Shown here in pieces: positions 1 to 6,330 of a stretch of 12,612 bases of DNA. The position numbers and the translations under genes are program-made. The stretch covers positions 1 through 12,612 of the forward strand of contig CAKSXW010000057.1 in NCBI GenBank assembly GCA_934518555.1, read 5' to 3'. The notes beneath the pieces are model-generated. The model had not been told where the DNA came from and ran no database searches. It saw nothing but the letters and a program-made list of their open reading frames with translations. How positions within the stretch are numbered: position 1 is the stretch's first letter; each line of letters starts with the position of its first letter. Source of the stretch: an uncultured Faecalibacterium sp. (GTDB taxonomy: Bacteria > Bacillota > Clostridia > Oscillospirales > Ruminococcaceae).

Positions 1-651
1 CAGGTGTTCTCCACCGCAGCCGACAACCAGCCCTCTGTTGAGGTCAACGTGCTGCAGGGCGAGCGTGAGTTTGCCCGCGACAACAAGAGTCTGGGTGTGT
101 TCCATCTGGACGGCATTGCTCCGGCTCCCCGTGGCGTGCCTCAGATCGAAGTCACCTTCGATATCGATGCCAACGGCATCGTGAAGGTCAGCGCAAAGGA
201 CCTGGGCACCGGCAAGGAGCAGAACATCACCATCACCGCTTCTACCAATATGTCCAAGGAGGACATCGACAAGGCTGTGAAGGAAGCTGAGCAGTTTGCT
301 GCCGACGATAAGAAGAAGCGTGAAGAGGTGGACATCCGCAACGGTGCCGACCAGATGGTGTTCCAGACCGAGAAGATGCTGAAGGAGAACGGCGATAAGC
401 TGCCTGCCGACGTGAAGAGCGAGGCTGAGGCAAAGCTGGCCGACCTGAAGACCGCTGTCCAGTCCGGCAACGTGGACGACATCAAGGCAAAGCAGGAGGC
501 TCTGAGCCAGGTGTTCGAGAAGATGTACCAGGCAGCTGCTGCCGCACAGCAGGCCGCCGGTGCACAGCCCGGTGCTGACGCAGGCGCTGCCAACAACCAG
601 CAGAAGCCCAACGACGACGGCGTGGTGGACGCTGACTTCAAGGAAGTCTAA
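1..651 (+). CDS. dnaK: Chaperone DnaK (Hsp70), C-terminal part, 5' truncated
   Basis: This is the last 216 codons of DnaK, the ATP-driven Hsp70 chaperone that binds exposed hydrophobic peptide segments in the cytoplasm. The frame is open from base 1, so the gene enters from outside the window and the nucleotide-binding domain is missing. What remains is the peptide-binding beta domain ([20 protein letters not shown], then the [21 protein letters not shown] segment split by normal spacing), the helical lid (about local residues 80-180), and a flexible Ala/Gln/Gly-rich tail ending in DADFKEV. This tail is usual for bacterial DnaK. dnaJ follows 159 bases later on the same strand, the classical order. 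The GTG at position 4 is an internal Val codon, not a start. Identification is very secure. Confidence 0.98.
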   Translation, partial: QVFSTAADNQPSVEVNVLQGEREFARDNKSLGVFHLDGIAPAPRGVPQIEVTFDIDANGIVKVSAKDLGTGKEQNITITASTNMSKEDIDKAVKEAEQFAADDKKKREEVDIRNGADQMVFQTEKMLKENGDKLPADVKSEAEAKLADLKTAVQSGNVDDIKAKQEALSQVFEKMYQAAAAAQQAAGAQPGADAGAANNQQKPNDDGVVDADFKEV

Positions 652-667
652 GTCTGAAACAAAGCGC

Positions 668-743
668 TGTGTCCGGCCAAACCGGCGGACACACACGCAA
701 TAGAGCAAAAGCCGCTCCGGTTTAGGCCGGGGCGGCTCTTGCT
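668..743 (+). promoter_or_regulatory. Two tandem hairpins in the dnaK-dnaJ spacer
   Basis: Two inverted repeats follow the dnaK stop. The first pairs TGTGTCCG (668-675) with CGGACACA (686-693), and an inner CC/GG continues it past one bulged G. The second pairs 704-720 with 727-743 across a 6-base loop, 17 positions with one mismatch and one G-U pair. Neither is followed by a real T run (the second is followed by GGTTTATAG). They therefore look more like a partial terminator, attenuator or RNA-processing/stability element that could set the DnaK:DnaJ ratio than a full stop. I see no convincing promoter for dnaJ between here and its start, so dnaJ is probably read from the dnaK transcript. Confidence 0.6.
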
Positions 744-810
744 GGTTTATAGAGTGAGGAACCGACCGGGGCGTTACCCGGGGAGGGCGTTCCCGGAGAG
801 GTGAGTGGAT

Positions 811-1983
811 ATGGCACAGGAAAAACGTGATTATTACGAGGTGCTGGGGGTATCCAAGGGTGCCAGCGATGCGGAGATCAAAAAGGCTTACCGCAAGCTG
901 GCTATGAAGTACCACCCGGACTATAACCCCGGCGATAAGGACGCCGAGGCAAAATTCAAGGAGATCAACGAGGCAAACGAGGTGCTCTCGGACCCGAAAA
1001 AGCGCCAGATGTACGATCAGTACGGCTTTGCCGGTGTGGACCCCAGCTATGCAGCCCAGAACGGCGGCGGCCCCGGCGGCTTCAGCGGCTTTGGGGGCGA
1101 CGGCGTGGACCTGGGAGATATCTTTGGGGATATCTTCGGCGGCGGCTTTGGGGGCTTTGGCGGTTCGTCTCGCCAGGCCAACCCCAATGCACCCCGGAAG
1201 GGCCAGGACATCCGGGTACGGATCACCCTGAGCTTTGACGAGGCAGTCCACGGCTGCAAAAAGAACATCACCATCACCCGGCAGCAGGAGTGCACCGAGT
1301 GCCATGGCTCCGGCTGCGCCGCCGGTACCAGCCCCGAGACCTGCCCGGACTGCGGCGGCCGCGGCTTTGTGATCCGGCAGCAGCGCACCCCCTTTGGCGT
1401 CATGCAGACCCAGCAGCCCTGCTCTCGCTGCGGCGGCAAGGGCAAGCTGGTAAAGGACCCCTGCAAGGTCTGCCACGGCAGCGGCAAGGTGGCCACCAAA
1501 AAGACGTTGGAGGTGTCCATCCCCATGGGCATCGACGACGATCAGAGCTTTGCACTCCGGGGCATGGGCGATGCCGGTGCCAACGGCGGCCCTTCCGGCG
1601 ATGTGATCGTCATGGTCACGGTGCGGCCCAGCGAGGTGTTCCAGCGTGACGGCTACGATGTGTGGGTCACGGTGCCCATCACCTACAGCCAGGCTGTGCT
1701 GGGCGATAGCGTCACCGTGCCTTCCATCGACGGCAGGGTGGAGTACACCGTGCCCGAAGGCACCCAGAGCGGCACCACCTTCCGGCTCCGGGGCAAGGGT
1801 ATCCAGTATCTCAACGGCCGGGGCCGGGGTGATATGTATGTCAAGTGCGAAGTGGAGATCCCCAAAAAGCTCAACAAGACCCAGCGTGAGGCCCTGAAGA
1901 AATTTGAGGGCACCCTGAAAGAGGAAAACTACGAAAAGCGCAAGGGCTTCTTTAAAAAGCTGAAGGATATGTTCAACAGCTGA
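811..1983 (+). CDS. dnaJ: Chaperone protein DnaJ (Hsp40)
   Basis: DnaJ is the co-chaperone that delivers unfolded substrates to DnaK and stimulates its ATPase. The 390-residue product has the full type-I architecture. The J domain spans residues 1-70, with the essential HPD at 35-37. A Gly/Phe-rich linker covers about 75-125. The cysteine-rich zinc region holds four CxxCxGxG repeats ([32 protein letters not shown]) binding two Zn ions. Beta-sandwich substrate-binding domains and the C-terminal dimerisation segment follow. I prefer the ATG at 811 ([10 protein letters not shown]) over the in-frame GTG at 805: GGAGAGG at 795-801 lies 9 bases before 811 but only 3 before 805. Length and motifs are normal. 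It follows dnaK and ends at a strong terminator, so it is the last gene of this unit. Confidence 0.98.
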   Translation: MAQEKRDYYEVLGVSKGASDAEIKKAYRKLAMKYHPDYNPGDKDAEAKFKEINEANEVLSDPKKRQMYDQYGFAGVDPSYAAQNGGGPGGFSGFGGDGVDLGDIFGDIFGGGFGGFGGSSRQANPNAPRKGQDIRVRITLSFDEAVHGCKKNITITRQQECTECHGSGCAAGTSPETCPDCGGRGFVIRQQRTPFGVMQTQQPCSRCGGKGKLVKDPCKVCHGSGKVATKKTLEVSIPMGIDDDQSFALRGMGDAGANGGPSGDVIVMVTVRPSEVFQRDGYDVWVTVPITYSQAVLGDSVTVPSIDGRVEYTVPEGTQSGTTFRLRGKGIQYLNGRGRGDMYVKCEVEIPKKLNKTQREALKKFEGTLKEENYEKRKGFFKKLKDMFNS

Positions 1984-2000
1984 TCTCAGCAAAAACAAAA

Positions 2001-2040
2001 CGAGGCACTGCCCCATGGGGCAGTGCCTCGCTTGCTTTTT
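2001..2040. terminator. Bidirectional rho-independent terminator between dnaJ and the ROK kinase
   Basis: A perfect 14-base inverted repeat, CGAGGCACTGCCCC (2001-2014) and its complement (2017-2030), is flanked by CTTGCTTTTT on the plus side. On the minus side the complement of AAAAACAAAA (1991-2000) supplies a T-rich tail. It can stop dnaJ transcription rightward and ROK-kinase transcription leftward; both genes end within 20 bases of it. Confidence 0.95.
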
Positions 2041-2050
2041 CAGGAAAAGA

Positions 2051-3001
2051 TCATGCACCCACGATCAGGCGCACAGAGCCGTAGATGCCGGCGTCGTTGC
2101 CCAGGGTGGCAGCCACGATGGGAGTCTCCCGGCAGGAGGAGAAGGCAAAGGTCTTGAAGTGCTCCCGGAGGGGGTTGAACAGCACATCCCCGGCACGGGA
2201 CACGCCGCCGCCGATAAGGAACATCTCCGGGTCGGTGGTGGCAGCAATGCTGGCCAGAGCCATGCCCAGGATGGAGGTCATCTCGTCCACCTCCCGGAGG
2301 GCCAGGGCGTCGCCGTTACGGGCAGCGTCAAACACGTCCTTGGCGGCAAACTGGGTGCCCCGGAGCACACAGGGGGTGTCCGGGTTTTCGTCCAGCAGCT
2401 TCTGCATACAGCGCACCACGCCGGTGGCACTGGAATACTGCTCCAGGCAGCCACGCTTGCCGCAGCCGCAAACAGCAGTCTCGTGGGGGTCCACGGTAAT
2501 GTGGCCGATCTCGCCGCCGGCCCCGTGGGAGCCGTCAATGACCTTGCCGTTGACGATGACACCGCCGCCTACGCCGGTGCCCAGGGTGACCATGACAGCG
2601 CTGCGGCAGCCCTTGGCGGCACCCATCCAGATCTCGCCCAGGGCAGCCACGTTGGCGTCATTGCCCACCAGCACCTTCAGGCCGTCCAGCAGGCCGGAAA
2701 GCTGTGCAGCCACATTCCGCTGGCCCCAGCCCCCCAGGTTGGCGCAGACGATGGGCACCACGCTGCTGTCCAGTACCGGGCCGGGCACGCCGATGCCCAC
2801 GCCCTCCACCTGGTCGGCAGAGATGCCGCTGTCCGTCATCTTGCCCCGGATGGCAGCTGCCAGGTTTTCCAGGATGTGCTCTCCGGCGTCGGAGGTGTCG
2901 GTGGCTACTTCCCACTTTTCCAGCAGGGCCCCGGCGGTGGTGAACAGGCCGATCTTGGCGGTGGTGCCGCCCAGGTCGATGCCAAATGCATATTCCTTCA
3001 T
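2051..3001 (-). CDS. ROK-family sugar kinase (glucokinase-like)
   Basis: A cytoplasmic ROK (repressor, ORF, kinase) family protein of 316 residues that phosphorylates a hexose, most likely glucose, with ATP. It shows the N-terminal phosphate-binding motif GIDLGGTTAKIG (residues 7-18), catalytic Asp115 in GNDANVAALGE, the second phosphate loop TLGTGVGGG (139-147), the substrate/zinc motif EIGH (164-167) and the CxCGxxGCxE zinc site (Cys178, Cys180, Cys185). There is no N-terminal helix-turn-helix, so it is a kinase and not a ROK repressor. ATG at 3001 is preferred: AAAGGGG (complement of 3011-3017) lies 9 bases upstream, while a TTG at 3007 would be too close. It appears monocistronic, with its own extended -10 promoter and a terminator. 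Exact substrate (glucose, N-acetylmannosamine, fructose or allose) cannot be fixed by eye. Confidence 0.92.
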   Translation of the reverse strand: MKEYAFGIDLGGTTAKIGLFTTAGALLEKWEVATDTSDAGEHILENLAAAIRGKMTDSGISADQVEGVGIGVPGPVLDSSVVPIVCANLGGWGQRNVAAQLSGLLDGLKVLVGNDANVAALGEIWMGAAKGCRSAVMVTLGTGVGGGVIVNGKVIDGSHGAGGEIGHITVDPHETAVCGCGKRGCLEQYSSATGVVRCMQKLLDENPDTPCVLRGTQFAAKDVFDAARNGDALALREVDEMTSILGMALASIAATTDPEMFLIGGGVSRAGDVLFNPLREHFKTFAFSSCRETPIVAATLGNDAGIYGSVRLIVGA

Positions 3002-3020
3002 ATTCAATTACCCCTTTGCT

Positions 3021-3036
3021 GCGGTCTGCAGACCGC
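3021..3036. promoter_or_regulatory. Perfect 16-bp palindrome in the ROK kinase leader
   Basis: GCGGTCTGCAGACCGC is a perfect palindrome. It lies between the proposed -10 (3054-3059) and the ROK start codon, roughly +10 to +26 of the transcript. It could be an operator placed to block early elongation, or a small leader hairpin (6-bp stem, TGCA loop) close to the ribosome site. The protein that would bind it is unknown. Confidence 0.6.
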
Positions 3037-3053
3037 TTGATCTCGTACCATCC

Positions 3054-3062
3054 AGTATATCA
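3054..3062 (-). promoter_or_regulatory. Extended -10 promoter of the ROK kinase
   Basis: On the minus strand TGATATACT gives an extended -10 (TGn followed by TATACT, 3054-3059). No good -35 stands 17 bases upstream, only a T-rich run, which is tolerated with an extended -10. The start point would be near 3047, giving a leader of about 46 bases with the palindrome at 3021-3036. Confidence 0.6.
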
Positions 3063-3073
3063 CACCTGGAGGC

Positions 3074-3128
3074 AAAAAACAGGACCCCGGCGGCTTTTTC
3101 ATGCAATCAAACGGAAAAGCTGCCGGGG
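3074..3128 (-). terminator. Rho-independent terminator after the FAH-family gene
   Basis: On the minus strand CCCCGGCAGCTTTT (complement of 3115-3128) pairs with AAAAGCCGCCGGGG (complement of 3085-3098) with one mismatch, across a loop of about 16 bases. TCCTG and a run of six T (complement of 3074-3079) follow. It sits just after the stop at 3144 and separates this operon from the ROK kinase promoter. Confidence 0.85.
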
Positions 3129-3143
3129 TTTTGTCAAAACTGC

Positions 3144-4028
3144 TCAGCCTACGGTGTTGGTCAGGGAGCCGATGCCGTCGATCTCGCAGCGCACCACGTC
3201 CCCGGGCTGCAGGAACCGGGGCGGCTCCATGCCCATGGCCACCCCGGCCGGGGTGCCGGTGGCAATGAGGGTGCCGGCCTTCAGGGTCATGCCCTGGGAC
3301 AGCTCCCGGATCACATGGTCGATGTTAAAGATCTGCAGGCCGGTGTTGGAGTCCTGCCGCTTTTCGCCGTTGACGAAGCACCGCAGCCCCAGCCGGGGCG
3401 GATAGGTGTCAAACTCGTCGGCGGTAACGATGCAGGGGCCCATGGGGGTAAAGCCGTCCAGGCTCTTGCCAAAGTACCACTGCTTGTGGGCGGTCTGCAC
3501 ATCCCGGGCCGACACGTCGTTGAGGATGGTGTAGCCGAACACATAGTCCCGGCTCTGGCCTTCCGCCACATCCCGGGCGTCCTTGCCCAGCACCACAGCC
3601 AGCTCACACTCGTAGTCCAGCTTCTGCACCAGGTCGGTGTGGGCCTGGATGGTGCCGCCGTCCGGCACTGCCCGGGTCACACGCTTGGAAAAATAGATGG
3701 CGTCCTGGTGCTGGGTGGCAAAGGCGTCGGCAGAGTAGGTCTCAGCCTCCTGGGCGTGGGCCATGTAGTTGATGCCCAGGCAGATCACATCCTGGGTGGG
3801 GCAGGGGATGGGACTTTCCAGGGTCACAGCCTCCAGGGGCAGGGCCGGGATGCCGGAGATGGCCAGCTGCAGCCCAGACCGCACCTGGGGGGTCAAAAAG
3901 GGAATGGCCTCTGCCAGGGTGTCGTAGGGCAGGCCCAGCCAGCTCAAAGGCCAGACCTGGGTGCTGTCCGGGGAAAGGATGGCCGGCTCCTCCCGGCCGT
4001 CAGGGAGGCGGCAGGTAACAAAACGCAT
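3144..4028 (-). CDS. Fumarylacetoacetate hydrolase (FAH) family protein
   Basis: A 294-residue enzyme of the FAH superfamily, whose members hydrolyse or decarboxylate beta-dicarbonyl acids using a divalent metal. The N-terminal 75 residues form the small family-specific domain. The catalytic domain starts near ICLGINYMAHAQEAE (82-96). Likely metal ligands are Glu140 and Glu142 (LDYECELAVVLGK) and Asp171 (LNDVSARD). Other family signatures are GKSLDGFTPMGP (187-198), QDSNT (225-229) and TGTPAGVAMG (257-266). The substrate is not predictable: acylpyruvases, oxaloacetate decarboxylases and hydroxyhexadienedioate isomerases share these motifs. AGAGGAGG stands 7 bases before the ATG. The start is only 14 bases after the DJ-1 gene's stop, so the two are co-transcribed. 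No aromatic-degradation genes lie nearby, which argues against a classical tyrosine pathway role. Confidence 0.93.
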   Translation of the reverse strand: MRFVTCRLPDGREEPAILSPDSTQVWPLSWLGLPYDTLAEAIPFLTPQVRSGLQLAISGIPALPLEAVTLESPIPCPTQDVICLGINYMAHAQEAETYSADAFATQHQDAIYFSKRVTRAVPDGGTIQAHTDLVQKLDYECELAVVLGKDARDVAEGQSRDYVFGYTILNDVSARDVQTAHKQWYFGKSLDGFTPMGPCIVTADEFDTYPPRLGLRCFVNGEKRQDSNTGLQIFNIDHVIRELSQGMTLKAGTLIATGTPAGVAMGMEPPRFLQPGDVVRCEIDGIGSLTNTVG

Positions 4029-4042
4029 GGGGTTGCCTCCTC

Positions 4043-4594
4043 TCAGTGCCGGTAGGCGATGGCGTTCCGGATGCGGTCCGCCTCAGCCACTCCGGCCAGC
4101 TGCCGCACCAGCTCCAGGGCAAAGGGAATAGCACCCCCCAGGCCGTAGCTGGTGGTGATGTTGCCGTCCACCACCACCTCGGCGTCCTGGACCCGGGCCC
4201 CGGCCAGCTGGTCCTGGAAGGCGGCGTGGGCGGTGGCGTTTTTGCCCTCCAGCAGCCCCAGCTGGGCCAGCACGCTGGGGGCGGCGCAGATGGCTGCCAC
4301 CTTTTTGCCCTGCCGGGCAAAGGCCACGCAGGTGTCGGTAACGGTCTTGTTGGCTGCCAGGTTGGGGGTGCCGGGGATGCCGCCAGGCAGCACCACCAGG
4401 TCCACGTCAGAGTAATCCACATCCTCCGCCAGGGCGTCGGCGGTAATGTGGACCCGGTGGCTGCTGGTAATGGCCCGGTTTCCGGTAGCACTGGCCACTG
4501 TGACCTCTACCTTGGCCCGGCGCAGCAGGTCTACCACCAGCAGGGCCTCGCACTCCTCGGTGCCTTCTGCAAAAAATACAACAGCTTTGCTCAT
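4043..4594 (-). CDS. DJ-1/PfpI family protein
   Basis: A 183-residue protein of the DJ-1/ThiJ/PfpI superfamily (YajL/DJ-1 branch). It starts with the family pattern FFAEGTEECEALLVVDLLRRA. The conserved acid is Glu16, the reactive cysteine is Cys103 in the nucleophile elbow AAICAAPSVLAQLG, and His123 matches the third DJ-1 active-site position. Relatives are described as redox-sensing chaperones, glyoxalase III or protein deglycases, with debate about which is physiological; 4-methyl-5-thiazole (ThiJ) naming is historical. CAGGAGG lies about 9 bases before the ATG. It is the first gene of a tight pair with the FAH-family gene. The only visible transcription source is read-through from yerC or an internal promoter, because a hairpin sits just upstream. 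Family assignment is secure and biochemical role is not. Confidence 0.93.
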   Translation of the reverse strand: MSKAVVFFAEGTEECEALLVVDLLRRAKVEVTVASATGNRAITSSHRVHITADALAEDVDYSDVDLVVLPGGIPGTPNLAANKTVTDTCVAFARQGKKVAAICAAPSVLAQLGLLEGKNATAHAAFQDQLAGARVQDAEVVVDGNITTSYGLGGAIPFALELVRQLAGVAEADRIRNAIAYRH

Positions 4595-4614
4595 TGTTCA
4601 AAACCTCCTGATCC

Positions 4615-4667
4615 GATAAAAGAAGCCGCAGGCCGCAAAGGGGCCCAAGGGCCCGGCGGCTTGCGGC
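4615..4667 (-). terminator. Terminator or attenuator hairpin between yerC and the DJ-1 gene
   Basis: On the minus strand GCCGCA (complement of 4662-4667) pairs with TGCGGC (4625-4630). Inside this GCCGC pairs with GCGGC, and GGGCCC with GGGCCC across a TT loop, with small bulges. TTCTTTTATC follows (complement of 4615-4624). It looks like an imperfect rho-independent terminator. Only about 20 bases separate it from the DJ-1 gene's start, leaving no room for a new promoter. Confidence 0.75.
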
Positions 4668-4683
4668 ACGGCGCAAACGATAT

Positions 4684-4974
4684 TCACTGGGGGGCTTTTT
4701 CAGCCTCCAGCAGGTCCCGCAGTACACTGTCCTCTGCGCTCAGCACCCGGCTGACCCGGCTGATGATGGCACTGGAAGCACCGGTCTTGTCCATGATCTC
4801 GGTGTAGATGCACTTATCGACTAACATTTCAGCAATGTTGAACCGCTGCTCCATTGCACTGAGCTCTGAGTAGCTGCACACATCCTGCAGGAAGCGGTAG
4901 CACTCCGCCGGGGTCTTCAGCTGCAAGAATGCCTGATACAGACCGGATTCGCCGGTGGGATGATCTTTTGCCAT
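4684..4974 (-). CDS. YerC/YecD family TrpR-related DNA-binding protein
   Basis: A 96-residue protein of the Trp-repressor-related YerC family of Firmicutes. The sequence runs through the family pattern LYQAFLQLKTPAECYRFLQDVCS (residues 12-34, split by ordinary spacing), then the all-helical core and a helix-turn-helix, EIMDKTGASSAIISRVSRVL (about 59-78), whose second helix would read DNA. Members lack a proven link to tryptophan; the ligand and targets are generally unknown. GGAG lies 7 bases before the ATG. It has its own promoter with a symmetric site over the -10, consistent with autorepression. The gene lies 88 bases upstream of the DJ-1 gene on the same strand, so it may also govern that pair. 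Family identification is secure; regulatory role is inference. Confidence 0.92.
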   Translation of the reverse strand: MAKDHPTGESGLYQAFLQLKTPAECYRFLQDVCSYSELSAMEQRFNIAEMLVDKCIYTEIMDKTGASSAIISRVSRVLSAEDSVLRDLLEAEKAPQ

Positions 4975-5020
4975 GGGTGTTCTCCTTCTTCTCCATGCGG
5001 TAAAGGACCGCTTTATTGCA

Positions 5021-5034
5021 CTACACCAGTGTAG
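5021..5034. promoter_or_regulatory. Inverted-repeat operator candidate at the yerC promoter
   Basis: CTACAC-CA-GTGTAG is a perfect 6+6 inverted repeat that covers the yerC -10 (5028-5033) and reaches the likely start point near 5020. This is the position expected for an autorepressor operator. The neighbouring TrpR-like protein is the obvious candidate binder. Confidence 0.65.
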
Positions 5035-5056
5035 AACAAACCGGAAGAAAATGCAA
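5028..5056 (-). promoter_or_regulatory. Sigma-A promoter of yerC
   Basis: Minus-strand TTGCAT (-35, complement of 5051-5056) and TACACT (-10, complement of 5028-5033) are separated by exactly 17 bases. The predicted start is near 5020, giving a leader of about 45 bases ending in the ribosome site GGAG before the ATG at 4974. Confidence 0.75.
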
Positions 5057-5082
5057 TGCTTTTTGTTACAGTTGTTGAAAAA

Positions 5083-5577
5083 TCAGCCCAAAGTGTGCTC
5101 AAACACCAGCTCGTCCCGGGGTACAGTGCCGGTCTCCTGCTCCGCAGGCTTCAGGCTGCGGTACCGCAGTGCCTTAAAGAACTGCTGCACCGGCAGGGCC
5201 TTGGCGTGGATGGTGCACCACACCCGGCCCTTGCCCTCGCCCTTGGCCAGCCGCTCGCAGGACAGCACGATGTCCCGGCCCAGGGCCTTGCCCCGGTATT
5301 CCGGCAAAAGGTACAGGTGCATCAGGTGCAGGGCGGTGTTCTCCATCTTCCAGGCAAAGTAGCCTACGGTCTTGCCCCCCAGCACCACCAAAAAGTAGTT
5401 CACGTCCTGGTCCATGTCGGCCTCGATGGCGTCGGCACTCTGCAGCTCCTCCACCAGGGTGTCCAGCTGCTTGCCGGGGTAGTAACGCTTGTAGACCTCG
5501 TGCCAGATCTGGCTGGCAAGGTCGGCGGTGGCGTGGATGTATTTGGCCTTGGCGACCAGCTTGTAATCGGGTTTCAT
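5083..5577 (-). CDS. GNAT family N-acetyltransferase
   Basis: A 164-residue GNAT-fold protein likely to transfer an acyl group from acetyl-CoA to a small molecule or protein amine. The CoA-binding motif A reads LMHLYLLPEYRGKALGRDIV (about residues 92-111), with RGKALG in the pyrophosphate loop; the usual middle glycine is alanine here. The preceding strand is NYFLVVLGGKTVGYFAWK, and VQQFFKALRYRSL forms the C-terminal motif B region. I start at ATG 5577 because AAGGAG lies 6 bases before it and the family pattern begins there. A longer open frame to 5679 overlaps the nitroreductase. The upstream nitroreductase stop is 8 bases away and overlaps this ribosome site, implying translational coupling. 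The substrate is unknown. No strong terminator is visible after the stop. Confidence 0.88.
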   Translation of the reverse strand: MKPDYKLVAKAKYIHATADLASQIWHEVYKRYYPGKQLDTLVEELQSADAIEADMDQDVNYFLVVLGGKTVGYFAWKMENTALHLMHLYLLPEYRGKALGRDIVLSCERLAKGEGKGRVWCTIHAKALPVQQFFKALRYRSLKPAEQETGTVPRDELVFEHTLG

Positions 5578-5585
5578 AGTTCTCC

Positions 5586-6107
5586 TTATACTTTCACGAT
5601 GTAATCGGCCTTGCGAGGGGCGGCGGCCTTGGGCTGGGCAGCAGGGTAGCCCAGGATGCAGTGGCCTACGCCGATCCAATCCCCCTCAATGCCCCACTGG
5701 CGGAGCAGGGCCTTGCCCTCCGGGGTGTCAAACTCCTCCCGGGCCCGGTTGATCCAGCAGCTGCCCAGCCCCAGAGAGGCAGCGGCCAGCATCAGGTTGC
5801 CCATTACAAGGCTGCCGTCCTGGACGGCGTTGTTGGAGTGGGCGTCTGCCAGCACCACCAGGATGGTGGGGGCACCGTACATGGGGTCGGTGTCGGTGCC
5901 CATGACGGCGGCGTTCATACGGGTAAGCTGGGCCCGGGTGTCGGGGTCCTGCACGACCACGATCTTTGCGCTTTGGCGGCCCATGGCACTGGGGGCATAG
6001 GTGCCGGCTTCCAGCACCGCATTCAGCTCCTGGTCGGTGATCTGCTCCGGCTTGTAGGCACGGCAGCTGCGGCGTTCCCGGATGGTCTGTAAGGTCTCGT
6101 TGGTCAT
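5586..6107 (-). CDS. Nitroreductase family protein (FMN-dependent)
   Basis: A 173-residue flavoprotein of the nitroreductase superfamily, which reduces nitro-compounds, quinones or other small oxidants with NAD(P)H, usually as an FMN dimer in the cytoplasm. Family signatures visible are the N-terminal FMN-phosphate motif IRERRSCRAYKPEQIT (9-24), AGTYAPSAMGRQSAKIVVV, the YGAPTILVVLAD strand, the core helix DGSLVMGNLMLAAASLGLGSCWI, and a C-terminal GYPAAQPK. I choose ATG 6107: GGGAGGG stands 8 bases upstream and residue 1 begins the family alignment. The longer open frame to 6236 runs through the promoter. It is the first gene of a two-gene unit with the GNAT gene, driven by a near-consensus promoter. 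The natural substrate is unknown. Confidence 0.93.
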   Translation of the reverse strand: MTNETLQTIRERRSCRAYKPEQITDQELNAVLEAGTYAPSAMGRQSAKIVVVQDPDTRAQLTRMNAAVMGTDTDPMYGAPTILVVLADAHSNNAVQDGSLVMGNLMLAAASLGLGSCWINRAREEFDTPEGKALLRQWGIEGDWIGVGHCILGYPAAQPKAAAPRKADYIVKV

Positions 6108-6138
6108 AGCAAATTCCCTCCCTTTTTTGGATGGCTTT

Positions 6139-6167
6139 ATTGTACCACAATCTGCGGCCCAGTGCAA
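6139..6167 (-). promoter_or_regulatory. Sigma-A promoter of the nitroreductase-GNAT unit
   Basis: Minus-strand TTGCAC (-35, complement of 6162-6167) and TACAAT (-10, complement of 6139-6144) stand exactly 17 bases apart. Start point near 6132 would give a short leader of about 25 bases containing the GGGAGGG ribosome site. Confidence 0.82.
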
Positions 6168-6269
6168 AGCGTCCGTGCACAAAAAACAACCGGAGCCCAA
6201 ACCGGGCCAAAGCTCAAAAAACACGACAGAATGCACAAGAAACTCTGAAAAGATTATGGAAAAGTATTC

Positions 6270-6298
6270 TTGTTGCCGCAGGTCAAATCGGCTATAAT
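6270..6298 (+). promoter_or_regulatory. Sigma-A promoter of the ricin-type lectin gene
   Basis: TTGTTG (6270-6275) and a perfect TATAAT (6293-6298) are separated by 17 bases, with AT-rich DNA upstream. The start would fall near 6305. It is divergent from the nitroreductase promoter; about 100 bases lie between the two -35 elements. Confidence 0.78.
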
Positions 6299-6330
6299 AG
6301 GGCTACTAGGATGGAAAGGAGTCGTGTCTT

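Noticed and set aside
2051..3001. ROK protein as a transcriptional repressor acting on its own leader palindrome
   Set aside because: The protein begins directly with the kinase phosphate loop and has no helix-turn-helix domain, so it cannot be the binder by itself.
2085..4055. A 656-codon plus-strand open frame across the ROK and FAH genes
   Set aside because: It is antisense to two genes with clear family motifs, has low-complexity Ala/Gly/Pro/His composition and no matching ribosome site; long shadow frames are common in GC-rich DNA.
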